A stretch of DNA of 64,000 nt from Melieria omissa. Lineage: Eukaryota; Arthropoda; Insecta; Diptera; Ulidiidae. Where the stretch lies: NCBI GenBank assembly GCA_963971225.1, contig OZ020267.1, positions 102,745,729 through 102,809,728 of the forward strand, in the 5' to 3' direction. Made by a program: the position numbers and the translations under genes. This document shows, one piece after another, positions 10,900 to 22,493 of this stretch; the first letter of the stretch is position 1, and every line of letters starts with the position of its first letter. The notes below the pieces were generated by a model. It did not search any database, was not told the DNA's origin, and saw nothing but the letters and a program-made list of their open reading frames with translations.

Positions 10900-12140
10900 A
10901 CGCTGGTTAGTATTAGAAAAGTAAGATTTCATACTAAAAAACTTCTCAGACACTTTTGTGATTGCTTGACTCAGTTTTGTTTGAGCGCGCGTTAAAACTT
11001 AACACCAGCAAAGAGAACTGTCACAGTTTTTTATAGATAAAGGCGATAACGCAAGACAGGACGCAGATGTGAATAGGGTTTATGGTTCTGACACAGTAAG
11101 GCACAGTGTCGTCGATTTCATTCCAATAATTTTGATGTCAAATATGCTCAACGGTTTGAAGGGCCAATTACCGAAAATGTAAATAAAATAATAGAAAACA
11201 TCGAGTGCGACCATCGTGTAGGCAATGTTTTGATTATTCATTAGCTAAGCATTGCATTGCTTGGAATCATTTAAAAAAGGCTGAATATAAAAAGAGGGTC
11301 GCAAAAGATCTATGGATGCCATACGAGCTAACGAAATATACCTCGGGCTGACTTTCGAACTGTGAATTATTGGTGAGTTGTGATATAACTCGAACCATTT
11401 CTGAAGCAGATGATGACCGGTGATGAAAAGTGGATCACTTATGATAACTTCAGATGACAGTGGGACAGTGCAGACGGTATCAAGCCAAGATTGACAGAAA
11501 AATTTTGCTGTGTGTTTGGTGGGATTGGCGGGTAATCATCTCCTAGTTATGAGCTACTCGCCTACGTGAAAACTCTAGACCTGTACTGCCAACAATCCAT
11601 CTAAAAGTAGCAATCACTCAGAAGTGACCAGCTTCCATATCTCACACATGACTCGGCAGGCGCTACGTGAGCTTCATAAGAAGGTCCTTATGCACCCACC
11701 TTATAGTCCTGTTACTATCTAAACTCGCACCTCTTCTGTCAACAATTTGACCGCCTAAAGGAAGCAATCACTTAGAAGCGTCCAACTTTGGCCAATAGGA
11801 TTGGCATTGTGTTCCATCATCACAAAAACACGCCACACACATCGATAGTGACTCGCCAGAAGCTCCGGGAGCTTCATTAGAAGGTCCGTATGCACCCAAC
11901 TTATAGTCCGGACCTGGCACTAAGTGATCACCAACTGTTACTACCTAGGGTCCAACTTTTAATTCAAACCTAAGCTGCCAACAAACGGACCGTCCAAGGG
12001 AAGCAATCGTTCAACTTTGGCCACATCCATCAGCCCACACACATCGATAGTGACTCGTCAGAAGCTACGGGAACTTGGTTGGGCAGTTTTTATATCCACT
12101 TTTCAGTCCGATTTAACTGAAGCCAAAACGCGTAGCCTAC
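10900..12140 (+). pseudogene. Degraded, internally rearranged mariner transposon
   Basis: Three-frame reading gives mariner transposase pieces in order: RFEGPITENV near 11150, WNHLKKAEYKKR near 11262, LWMPYELT near 11311, and the first catalytic Asp in MTGDEKWITYDN near 11410. After these come stops and frameshifts. The DDE middle (LDLYCQQ...TRQKLREL...HPTYSPDL) is present as about three degenerate tandem copies. The 5' portion is shared with the inverted fragment at 15905-16545. Exact ends were not found. Confidence 0.75.
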
Positions 12141-12568
12141 TTATGTGGGCTCTACACTAAGTTGCCTCCACTTTTCTACTTTTCAATGCATTTAAATGTA
12201 TTGATTTTTTTCAATTACTTGCAAATAATTTATTAAATATTTTCATACAATTTTTAATTTAACTCATAATTTTTTCCAACCCAAATTATAGCGCTTAGCC
12301 TACTTTTGTGCGCTGCATTTCAAGTATCTTTGACCTTGCCACAAATTACTCATAGCTGATTGTCCCATTGCGGTCAGCTTGGCTATTTAAATGTGAATAA
12401 ATTTATTTAATCACAATTACTGTCACATTTTGTCGGTCGTGAATAAATTGTGAACAATTAATTGAAATTTATGTTTATAAATAAGCCTAAAATTATGCAG
12501 TTGCACTGATATTGTTATGAAATGCCGCTCATGCACTCACATTCTCACTCCATTTGGATTCATTACAG
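12141..12568. other. Intron sequence before the DIP-like exon
   Basis: AT-rich, no coding features. Ends with a normal acceptor (TTCATTACAG) directly before the exon at 12569. Confidence 0.4.
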
Positions 12569-12711
12569 AACGGAAACCATTGCAGGCAATCCAACGTATA
12601 AGGCCACAATGCGTCTAACAATAACGAATGTGCAGAAAAGCGATTACGGCAGCTACAAATGTGTCGCCAAAAATCCGCGCGGCGAAATGGACGGCACCAT
12701 TAAACTCTACA
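12569..12711 (+). CDS. DIP-like Ig-superfamily receptor, exon encoding the end of the third Ig domain (partial gene)
   Basis: An internal exon between acceptor TTCATTACAG and donor GTAAGT. It encodes TETIAGNPTYKATMRLTI, then SDYGSYKCVAKNPRGEMDG, then TIKLY: the F strand with the conserved Cys and the G strand of an Ig domain. The wording KCVAKNPRGEMDGTIKLY is characteristic of Dpr-interacting proteins (DIPs), neuronal surface receptors that bind Dpr proteins in synaptic partner choice. The exon is 143 nt and ends in phase 1, which matches the exon at 21670. Signal peptide and Ig1-Ig2 exons are not in the window and should lie upstream. Which DIP it is cannot be settled from these exons. Confidence 0.85.
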
Positions 12712-13288
12712 GTAAGTGCTGGCGTCATTTGATAAATTTATACCCACGCAAAACGTTGTTGTTACATACATAAATAGGTGGCATTTGGCAGGGCAGGGGC
12801 GAAGCGAAGTTGTATGGCTATGCGCCGCATTTGTTGAAAATTAAATTTCCTCTTTTAATTAGTGTTGCCATTGGTTTGTGCAAATTTGCAACAGCAACGC
12901 TGCTTGTACTAACGTTTTTATGCATCATACACATACACACACACATACACGGCTCATGACATCAATGCCATCAAATTGTTGGCAATTTATTGAACGATGC
13001 AGCTGCAGAGTGAAGTTGCCTGCATATGCAATGTGAACAAAACGACGCCAGTTTATTATGAGCAAACATTTATGAAATTGTGCGGTTTTCCCGATGATTT
13101 CAATATGAGATATTACACTATGTTACAACAATTTGGTTGGTAGAAGATGAAAGTGAAAGTTTAATTTTCGTCTTGTTTCAAGCAAAAATTTATGAGAGAA
13201 TAATTTTTCTGAATATATTGTTATGAATTCATTGCAAAAATTTAAAGACCAGTTATAATAAAAACTAAATTTACAACAACGGGGATAC
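12712..13288. other. Start of the 8,958-bp DIP-like intron
   Basis: Intron sequence with short CA-rich stretches; no gene or element recognised. Confidence 0.5.
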
Positions 13289-13740
13289 TACGGTTTCCGT
13301 GGCGCCGTCATTTGATGATGTCTTTAGAAAGATTGACCGAAAATAAATGAATGAAAATGAACCATAAAATTTTTCGATATCTCGCTTCGTTTTCGAGATA
13401 TCGAGGTTCAAAGTTTTTATATTGCCATATTGTGCACACCTGACTGTTGCCTGATGTGGTGGTAACTCCCATGAGTGTTATTTTTTTAGCGCCCGGCCGA
13501 AGGCCGGCCACTCGGGAAAAACTTATTGCCAAGAAAACTATGGCTTTCGGGAAAACTGTATGCACCTCTGGGAATGCGAAAAAAAGCGCGAATTTTAAAC
13601 TTTGAGCGAAATTTTAAACTTTGAACCTCAATATCTCGAAAACGAAGCGAGATATCGAAACATTGTATTCATAATTTTCTACTTATTTTTGGTCGATCTA
13701 TCTAAAGACACCCTCAAATTGCGGCGCCACGGAAACCGTA
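13289..13740. mobile_element. MITE with long (~125-bp) terminal inverted repeats
   Basis: A 448-bp body (13291-13738) flanked by TA on both sides. The ends CGGTTTCCGTGGCGCCG and its exact inverse are followed by inverted similarity over roughly 125 bp. Each arm also holds a small palindrome (CGATATCTCG ... CGAGATATCG). TA flanks suggest mobilisation by a Tc1/mariner-type transposase. No coding capacity. Confidence 0.8.
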
Positions 13741-13973
13741 ATCGTGCCACAACAACAAAATTCGCATTATTTTTGAAATGTGACAAAATCCTAACAAAAT
13801 TGTATTTTTCAATGTTTAAAATTTAATAAAATTTTACATTTGCGTTGAAAAATAATATAAAACGAAAATTTAAAATTAAGTTATAATACAAATAAATTTA
13901 CAGCAAATCTTTTACAACAAAATATAAGTTTTTAGTAAAAAGAAATCTATTATTTTTACATGAAATTAAAATA

Positions 13974-14168
13974 TTAATTTAGCATAGTTAGACTGAGCCG
14001 ATTTCGATCAAATATGCAGGTTTGCTTTATAACTTGTTGCCATTTTGAAGGTAGTTCCATAGCGCCTCCCTTATAGAAACCCTCGTCCTTATTGCCGATA
14101 GACTGAGGCAGTGGATTTACACAAACTTCGTTTGAAGCAAATTTTTCACCAGTAAAATCATTTGCCAT
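13974..14168 (-). pseudogene. Mariner-type transposase C-terminal remnant
   Basis: The minus strand encodes DEGFYKGGAMELPSKWQQVI, which matches the final part of mariner-like transposases (FYxxGIMxLPxRWQxVI). Only the last ~60 residues are visible. Confidence 0.6.
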
Positions 14169-14169
14169 A

Positions 14170-15154
14170 GACAGGAATAAGGAAATTTGTTTTCACTTGG
14201 TGCTGGAATGCGTTGGAATGGAAACGCGTTTAAAGTTTTAAAACCGTGTTAACGCGTAGTGAACGAGACGGATTAGAGGCTCTGTATCTCAGAGACGTTT
14301 ACGAATTCGACAAAATCCGTTCGTATACTTTTTCTATGATAGGTTTACTATAAAAAATATTAAATAAAACAAAAATAGATTTTTTCAAAATTTACAACTA
14401 GAGGACCCCATTTCCCGTTTTTTTGTCGAAAAATGAGGTGTTTTTCAAGAATTAATTTTGGAAAGACAGTTTGATAAAATGTTGTAATTCTTTTTTATTT
14501 TGTTTGTTGTTACAATAGTGAGTTGAAAAAAATTTTTTTTTTGGAAAAAAAAAAAAATGGCCGCCGGCTTGCCAAGTACTTATGTTGCCTTGTTTGGAAA
14601 ACATACTCCCAGTTTTTTACACTTTTCTCGGGTACGGTTTATCTGAAATCAAATTGACCATCATTTTCATTAATTACATAGTTTTAGTTATCGCACATCG
14701 GAGGATTTTTGAAAAATTTCAACTTGGTGAAATTTGGCGCAAATTTGAAAAAAAAAATCAATTTTTTTGCAAAATTTTGGTACTAAAAGTGTTGTTAAAA
14801 ATCGAAATTTCACAATATTGAAAAAATCCTATGATGTGCGATAGAGAATTCATTTCTGAACACGTGAAATTCAGGTTTATCCAAATCGGTTCATTGGATC
14901 CGAAAAAAAGTGTAAAAAACGTCACAAAAACATGGTTTCGAGAAAAACGCGTTTAAAGTTACAATACTCGCTGCGCGGAGCGTACGCGAGGCTGTGCGCG
15001 CCGAAACATTTTTGGCTATAGCTTCAAAACTATTGCATATTTCATTATGAAACTTTGGCTTCATATTGTTATAGTATTTATAAATCGATTTCTGTAAAAA
15101 AAAAAACATTTTTTGAAACCGAAAAACGGGAAAGCCCCCTTAAGAGTCTCATAG
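14170..15154. other. Intron sequence with unassigned repeats
   Basis: GAAACGCGTTTAAAGTT-like words recur at about 14220 and 14943, and CCCGTTTTT / AAAAACGGG words near 14416 and 15121 are inverted, so an unidentified element may cover this stretch. No end structure could be confirmed. Confidence 0.3.
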
Positions 15155-16545
15155 TAGATGTATCCCTGCCAATCCCACCAAACACAACAAAATCTTCCTG
15201 TCAATCTTTGCTTGGCCACCTTTTGCAGTGGTTCGATTACAACTATTTTCGTTTGAGGTTATCACACGTGATCCATTTTTCATCACCAGTCACCATCTCT
15301 TTCAGAAATAGTTAGACTTATATAGGGTGTTTTTTTTAGAGGTATAGAACTTCGAATTGAAATAAAACACAAGAAAATCGTTTTAATGTCCATCAATTTG
15401 GCTTTATTGGAAGGATAATTTTATGCCATTAATGTTTAAATATGATTTCGGGCATGTGGCCGCCGCGGCTGGCTCGAATAAAGCCAATTCTACAGGTCCA
15501 ATTTTCAGTTAATGGACAAAGCTCCAATTGCTGTGCACGGTGGCGAATCGATTCATTCGGGTCCTCTTCAACATTTTGCTCTACAGCGGCAATTGTTTCT
15601 TCGGTGCGCACTGTTCGACGTCTCTGCGGATGCGTATTATCACATAGAGTAAACGTAGTGCGAAAACGACCCATGGTTAACCGAATTAATTGCTCTGATG
15701 GACGGAGCTTGCGGTAAACTTCGCGAACTGAACCATTATTTTCGAAATAAATTTGCACGATTTGCAAGCGTTGTTCTTTTGTCAACCTGTTCATGATGAA
15801 ATGGCAAACCAAACTGAACATAAATGACATTAGAGTTGCCAGATTTGACCACAAAATGCCAGTTTTATATCTATTCGAAAAACAAACCTCTAAAAAACAC
15901 CCTATAGATGTATCCCTGCCAATCCCACAAAACACACAACAAAATCTTCCTGTCAATCTTTGCTTGGTCACCTTTTGCAGTGGTTCGATTACAACTATTT
16001 TCGTTTGAGGTTATCACACGTGATCCATTTTTCATCACCAGTCACCATCTCTTTCAGAAATAGTTCGACTTATATAACAATTCAGCAATGATTCATTGTT
16101 GGAAAGTTGGTCCCAGGTATTTTTCGTTAACTCGTGAGGCACTCATGCATGGAACTTTGGTTGGTATCCAGACTTATTTAAGTGATCCCAAGTGGTTTTC
16201 TATGCAATGATTAGCTGCTGAACAATCCAAAAAGTGGTTACATGATGGTCAGACTCGATTTCTTCCATTATTTAATGGACATTTTCGACAATTTACCTTT
16301 TAAATCGTTGAGCATATATTACATCAATTTTATGGGCATGAATTCAACGAAATCAAAATGACAAGTGATAGACTCTTACTGCTCAGAACTATAAACTCAC
16401 AATTTTCTGCATCCTGTCTTGCGTTATCGATTTTTCGATAAAAAACTGTGACAGTTCTCTTTGCTGGTGTCAATTTTTGACGCGCGCTTAAACAAAACTG
16501 AGTCAAGCAATCACAAAAGTGTCTGAACATTTTTTTTATTGCGAA
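15155..16545 (-). pseudogene. Inverted mariner fragment split by another element
   Basis: Read on the minus strand, 16545 to 15905 matches the 5' half of the mariner at 10.9 kb, including VTGDEKWITCDN near 16040. The segment 15155-15322 is a second copy of 15905-16074. Stops and indels destroy the frame. Confidence 0.75.
15323..15904 (-). mobile_element. Internally deleted Tc1/mariner-like element with DUF4817-type transposase
   Basis: A 582-bp element with ends TAGGGTGTTTTTTTTAGAGG and inverted ACCTCTAAAAAACACCCTA, flanked by TA. On the minus strand from ATG 15794 to TAA 15429 it encodes MNRLTKEQRLQIVQIYFENN and a helix-turn-helix region of about 85-95 residues, as in insect transposases annotated with DUF4817. 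This is joined directly to a C-terminal tail (ASRGGHMPEIIF). The catalytic core is deleted, so it is non-autonomous. Confidence 0.8.
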
Positions 16546-18769
16546 ATATTTTCATTCTAATGCCATCTAATAAAACCTGATGGAACTCTTGATATAGATT
16601 ACTTAACTCACCTATTGGAAAAAAATTGACTTTTCTTTCAATGCAATAATTTTTGAGTAATTTTAGAATATATTGTTATAAATTTATTACAAATTATTTT
16701 TCTTTGAATTTTGTTGCACAGTGTTATATAGTAATGTTTTGCTTAAACAGTATAACAAAAAATGGAAAAAATATTTCAACTCAAAATCAAACCTCACCAG
16801 CGAAACACAAAAAAAAAGATCACAATTAACCGATAAAGTATTCAATTTTCATGCCTCAACAATGCCAAAAAATGAAAAACTCAGTCAGTAGAAAAAACAA
16901 GAAACTTTTTGAAAAGAAGCACCAAAAACAACAACAACAAATCACACTATAAAACGTAGCATATTGAAAAATGTCCGCTGTGACTGCTGGCAGCCAACGT
17001 TGGCGCTTGAAAAATTTCAAACACTCAACCCGTGCACACAAATCAGTTGTGTGCGCCACGCTGGCTGCCGGTGAATTCATTTGGCGTTACAGAGTTGCCA
17101 ACACACACACATACATACACATACAACGTTGCGCCGCCACTAAACTATTACCGCCAACAGATAGACGTATTTACTAGCACTGCTACAATTTTACTATACA
17201 ACTTTTTTCTACTTTTTCACAAATGTTTTTTTTTTGTTTTTTTAGTTTTTATTATGTTTTTTGTATTTTTGGTTTTAGTGTTTTTTTTACTTGCGGCACT
17301 TTTTCATTTTGTCTGTCGGTGCGACGGCAGTGCAGTGTTGCATTTTATTTTATTCACTTGTCGTTGGCTTGAAAATTGCAATAAATCTGTAAATTTTTTT
17401 GCGGCTTTCTACACGCTGCCACACACACCTTGACGACAGCCGCTTATGTCTTTACCACCGGCACACGGCTTACCGAGTTGGCGTGCGCCGGTGCTGCCGC
17501 CGCCGGTGGCTGAGCTGCAGCGTTGTCGGCTATAAAATAGGAAAATTTGCACTTTAGCACCTCGGCACATTCATTCAGTGCTGGCGCTGGCGCTGGGGCT
17601 TTTTGTTTTTGCTGCGGCTGTGGTGAGTTGTGTGTGTGTGTGATACGATGCCGTGTAACAGCAACAGAAGGGAATATTTGGCTTTAAAATTGAAATTGGC
17701 TGCGGTGAAAGCGTTGCATATTTTGAACAGGTCATCTAAAATTTAAGAGATACGAGGGGAGAGGTTACGACTTGGAATTGGTTTGTGGATTTTTTTATTG
17801 AATTTGTCGTATAAGAAAAAAGAAGCATTCGAGCTTTCAGTGATTTGGCAGAAATATCAGTGTCGAAAAGTTGAAATTATTCCCTCAATTCCAATCACTA
17901 CATTACATTCCATCCATACCACATGTCGCACACAAGTAATAAACTCGCATGAGATATATTTTTTTCTGCCACTTTTTGTTTACGTAACACATTTCCCAAT
18001 AGAATTTAAGGCCACCCGCTGTCCAATTACGCAGCGAAAATTGTATTCTTCATGTCTGTATTTATTTCGGCACTTGCAAAATAAATTAATACAAATGCCT
18101 GTGGCTTGAACAAAGCACTTTTTGTCCCTTGTTTCTTTCTCTTTCTGTCAGTTTTTCCTCTCGTTACCAAATCGCCGTCTCTGCGGACGCATTCAATTGT
18201 AGCTAATGTCCGTCCCATTCGATTTTGCCGCACTGCCAACAGCCGCCAATTGATTGTCGATTTTTATGGCGCACTTGTGTGCGTCGCTTTTGTTGTTCGA
18301 TCGGCCGGCCGTCTGTTTTGTCTGCCGTTTGGTTTATGTGTCGTTCGGGATGGGAAGCGCGCGCATAAAATCGACTGCTTACGTGTGATTTAGCAAATTG
18401 ACAATCGATTTTTGCTCGTCGACTGCATGCAGCTAAGCGCGATTCTTCGTCCCCCCCCCCAAGTCCAACTTGTACGTCAGCTTTTATGTTTGGTTTCGCT
18501 AGGCGACAAGTTAATCGGCCAATGTCTTTAATGCCTCTGTATTGTCAGTGTACTCTATGTGTGTGTGTGTCTGTATGTGTGTATTAGTGGATAACTGGTG
18601 AATTGCGCGTAAAATTGGACTTGAATGTCATTGTACGTTGAGCATCTGAAATGTTGCAGTGAGTGTTGAAGAAATTTAGCATTGCTTTAGGGTAGACTTA
18701 AAGAGATTTTGAGTAGTGTTTTATTTGTTGTTATTTGGGGTATGAAACACAAATTTGAGCAACGTATAG
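16546..18769. other. Intron sequence, partly GC-rich
   Basis: No gene is recognised. The 17420-17640 part is GC-rich and includes TATAAAATAG at 17531; the 18.4-kb part carries a C10 tract and a GT-rich microsatellite at about 18558-18582. Open frames are short and match nothing known to me. Confidence 0.35.
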
Positions 18770-19695
18770 TAGGTATTTGACTTGTAGTAGTTTGAGTTTT
18801 GTTGTAGTAGTTTGCATTTCCCGAAAGTATACCATAAGCGGTAAGAAAGACCTTTAGTGTTGTTAAAAATATAATAAATTCGTAGCATACTTTTAGGAAG
18901 AAAATCTATAAAATATTTTAAAAGCCATATATAATCCTGGCTTAATTTTGACGTTGATTTATTGTACTTTGGTGTTCAAAATAAAATTTTTGGTTACTCA
19001 AAATATGCCTAAAAGTATGCTGAGCGATTTTGTATTAATTTTTCTCACAGTTCCCAATGTCCTGAAATCACGAGGTTGTCATATAAAGTAGTAAATACGG
19101 TATTTACTGTTGCTTACAATATAAAAAATCTCTTTGCATACGTTAAGGGAGACAATTAATAAATATTATCTAATTCCCAATCCTGACATTAAGTCGTGAT
19201 TTTTGTTGTTGTACTTTGGTGGCCTAAAGGTATACAATATAGGCCTAGAAGTATACTATGCGGTTTTTTTAGTTTTTCTAATGGTTTTCAATGCCTTGAA
19301 ATCACGAGGATATAATACTAAGTAGTAAGTTGTTAACAATATGAAAAATTCATAGTATACTTTAAGGAAAACAATTCATAAAATTTCTAGGAATTAAATT
19401 AATAAGTTTCGGTTGATTTGTTGTACTTTAGTGTTTGAAAAAACATATTAGTAATTTGAAGTAGGCCTAAAAGTTACAACTAGTTCGCATTGTTCTAAAA
19501 TGACGAGGAAATCATGCAAAGTAGTCATTCTATAGTGTTGTTAATGATATAAAAACTTTGTAACATACATTTAGGATGGCAATTTATAAAATTGTCTCTA
19601 ATTAATTCTTAATCCTGACAGTAAATAATAGTATATTTGTTGTACTTTGGGGGTTCGAAAAAATATTTTAGTAAATTAAAGTACAAAGACAATTA
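18770..19695 (+). repeat. ~230-bp degenerate tandem repeat, about 4 units
   Basis: GTACTTTGGTG-type words recur at about 18963, 19204, 19423 and 19643, and GCCTAAAAGTAT-type words at 19007, 19233 and 19470, giving a period of 220-240 bp. Units are well diverged. Confidence 0.75.
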
Positions 19696-20695
19696 GCCCA
19701 TTGCTGCCTAATGGGTAAAATTTTACCCATGAATATTGATTTGTTTTTTTAAATCACAAAAAAGTCAATGTTTGAAATCTCTCAAAACCATTGATAGGGA
19801 TAGTTAGGGTAAAGATGGAACTACCTTAACCTAGTGAAGGTCACCCTAAAATTTTGCCATCTAGCTAGATTTACCAGACTCCAAAAATCGTGAATTTTTC
19901 GGAGGTGGAAAATGTGGCGAAACGTAGTCGCCTTAGAACTTAACAAAAATCTGCCTACTAACTCACCTGTAAAAAATTCAACTTTCGTTCACGTGTTTAG
20001 CTGATCACTTCACAAAGTATGGAAAAAAGCTACCATTGCTGCGTAATGGGTACAAAATACCTAATGAATATCTCAGAAACGTGCAGAGATATAAAGCTGA
20101 TCATTTTCTGGCTGGTTGTTTCTGATCTTTTTGGGTCACTTCCAGGTCGTGTATGAACTTCTATCAAAATCGTATGGGCGGAACTGGTACCCGGCCCGGT
20201 AAAGACAATTTATAAAATTTGTTCTACTTAACCCTCAAACGAAGACAACTGTTATAAGTAACTATTATAACTAATTCGTAGTATACTTTCAGGATGACAC
20301 CCTATAAAATCCTCAAATGAAGACAAGTTCTCTCTCTTTCTCACTGAACGTCAGCTGACGCATTGCAGTCTTCGGGCTCTGTATGAACCCAAAGTACTCA
20401 TAGTGTACCCTTACTGATATAGGGGATAAGTAGGTAGAAAGAAAATAGACTTCACCTTTTATACACTTGTGGTGCTGCAATGGTCTTCAAACCCCTTTCC
20501 TTTGAAAAATAGCACCAAAGGCCATGATTAACTTATAGCGATGCTTTCAGATGCAGTGGAAGCTGTTTTCTTGAGCATTCGACAGCTAAAAATTTTACTA
20601 ACTAAAAATGTTTCCGATTTAAATTTAGTTCTAGATTGGTTAGAGGGTTTGAAGGGTTTGAAAGTAGATACTTCAACACATAAGGAATTTTAATT
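19696..20695. other. Intron sequence with a ~45-bp direct repeat
   Basis: CCATTGCTGC(C/G)TAATGGGTA occurs near 19699 and again near 20034, in the same orientation about 335 bp apart. The first copy contains the palindrome ATGGGTAAAATTTTACCCAT. No gene seen. Confidence 0.4.
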
Positions 20696-21320
20696 TAAAG
20701 GAAGCTGTCACGAATATTTAGACGGCCACTCTGTCAGTAAAACTCTACCGGTTAAATTTCCGTATTCGCATACTCAAAGCAGACTTGATGCACAATTTTT
20801 CATTGCATAGTTTTAGGATGCAATATTAAATTAATTGTGACCCACAGTTCCACTTGAACTTTTTTTTAAATAATCAAAAACCATGATAAATCGAGTGATT
20901 CATGGAAGCTGACATGCCTGTTTAGTGGACTACCTTTTCATTTAGACTCTGTCGATAAAATGTCCGTATTCCCATACTCACAATAGACTTTAAGCACCAC
21001 TTCTCATAACATAGTTTTAGGATACCACACATTATTTATTAACATGCACAATTCCAATTGAACTTGTCTTTATAAAATAATCAAAAACATGATAAATCGA
21101 TTGTTCTGTAATTGATATATAGTCGACTACTCTGTCAGGAAAACTATGTCCGTCAAATTTCCGCATTTGCCTACACACAATAGGCTTTAAGCACCACTTT
21201 TCATGGCATACTTTTAGGATAACTTTCGAAAAACTTTACGATTCCCCAGTGACACACATTATTCATTATCATACACATTTCCAATGAAACTTTTACTTAA
21301 AAAATAATCAACAAACATAA
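20696..21320 (+). repeat. ~200-bp degenerate tandem repeat, 3 units
   Basis: ACTCTGTC words recur at about 20728, 20944 and 21127, and CATAGTTTTAGGAT words at about 20806, 21008 and 21205. The word CATA(C/G)TTTTAGGA also occurs in the 18.8-19.7 kb repeat, so the two arrays may be related. Confidence 0.7.
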
Positions 21321-21669
21321 AGAATCGATTGATTTTGCAAACAAATTACTTGAGTGTATGCAAATTAAATGTCACCCAACTTTAACAAGTTTAAACGACA
21401 CTTTATGCATTTTTAAATTCATCTGAAAACTATTTGCCATATGTCAACAAAGGGCCAATAAAAATCATATATATTTACACACACACACATATTAATCAGA
21501 ACATGTTGCCAATAAAAATGAGCCAATAAAAGTTGCCCGCCCCATGGCCACTGAAAATAATGCAACTCGTACGGTTGTTTTTTTTACTATTTTTGCTCAC
21601 CTATGTATTTTTATGCGCTCTCACCTTGTTCTGGTTGTTGTTTTTATGGTTTGTTTTTTGTTATTACAG

Positions 21670-21807
21670 TGTCAAGCCCGCCCACCACGCTGCCCCCGCC
21701 CACAACGACCACGCAACGACGCGCCACAACGACAGCAGACTGGATGGGTTTCAATACGCCAATTTATGGCGAGATGCCAACAAATTCGGTGATTGTCATC
21801 GATAAAT
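21670..21807 (+). CDS. DIP-like receptor, exon encoding the Thr/Pro-rich stalk
   Basis: Acceptor TTATTACAG and donor GTAAGT enclose a 138-nt exon entered in phase 1 and left in phase 1. It encodes SSPPTTLPPPTTTTQRR, ATTTADWMGFNTPIYGEMP and TNSVIVIDK: a Thr/Pro-rich linker followed by a short conserved juxtamembrane block. It joins the Ig exon at 12711 and the last exon at 22162 without breaking the frame. Confidence 0.8.
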
Positions 21808-22161
21808 GTAAGTTTGACATTTCCAGCAGAGTTTTTGTTAAAACTGTTATTCAATTTCGGTTGGTCAAAGTGGCGCGTAAACAACAACAAACGACGCATG
21901 CAACGAAAACAAATTGAATGTTGTGACAGTCAAAACGTAGCGCACCCAAAAAAAATAACAAACAAAAATTTTTGCAAAAAGTAGGAAACAACAAACATTA
22001 AATCAAAACAAATTCACAATAAAAGTGGCACAAACAACAGTTTTGTTATTTTGATTTGTTTAGCGAAATTCGGTGCAGTTATCACACACTCACACATGGA
22101 CATTATTTACTGCACTTTTCAACTAAATTTTTTCGTGTTTTTCTCACTTCTCTCTACATAG

Positions 22162-22493
22162 TGGGCGCCAAATATCAGTCGAATCTGAATGAGATCGGCA
22201 AATCGGAACAAAAGCTAACCGGCGAAAATCCCAAAGGCTACGACTGGTCAAAGGATAAAAGCGCCGCGGCGCCGCGTCTGCGGCTGTGCCAATCGTGTTG
22301 CGTCGGTGTGGCGCTAATTACGCTTGTCGGCGTGGCGCTGTCGTCGCTGCGGCTGCTACACGGCGGCAATTTCATTGCAACGGCACAATCAACTATAACC
22401 ACAACAACAACAACGGCGACCGCAACAACGCTGCCAACGACAGCCATCGCTGCCCGCATGCCACCGCTCAGCATAGCCTACACGCAGGCGTAA
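22162..22493 (+). CDS. DIP-like receptor, last coding exon
   Basis: Follows acceptor TCTCTACATAG in phase 1 and runs to TAA 22491-22493. It encodes about 110 residues: GAKYQSNLNEIGKSEQKLTG and GENPKGYDW, a juxtamembrane region I associate with DIPs, then a hydrophobic segment (CCVGVALITLVGVALSSL). A Thr-rich tail of about 44 residues follows, ending AYTQA. DIPs are generally held at the surface by a GPI anchor; here the hydrophobic segment is not at the extreme C-terminus, so a transmembrane form or a species-specific extension is possible. Confidence 0.8.

Noticed and set aside
15429..15971. 180-codon frame reading from mariner sequence into the inserted element
   Set aside because: The first part is out-of-context mariner sequence; only the part from ATG 15794 belongs to the deleted transposase.
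17531..17580. TATAAAATAG followed by ATTCATTCAGTG as a core promoter
   Set aside because: The spacing between the TATA word and the TCAGT initiator-like word is about 44 bases, too long, and no gene follows.
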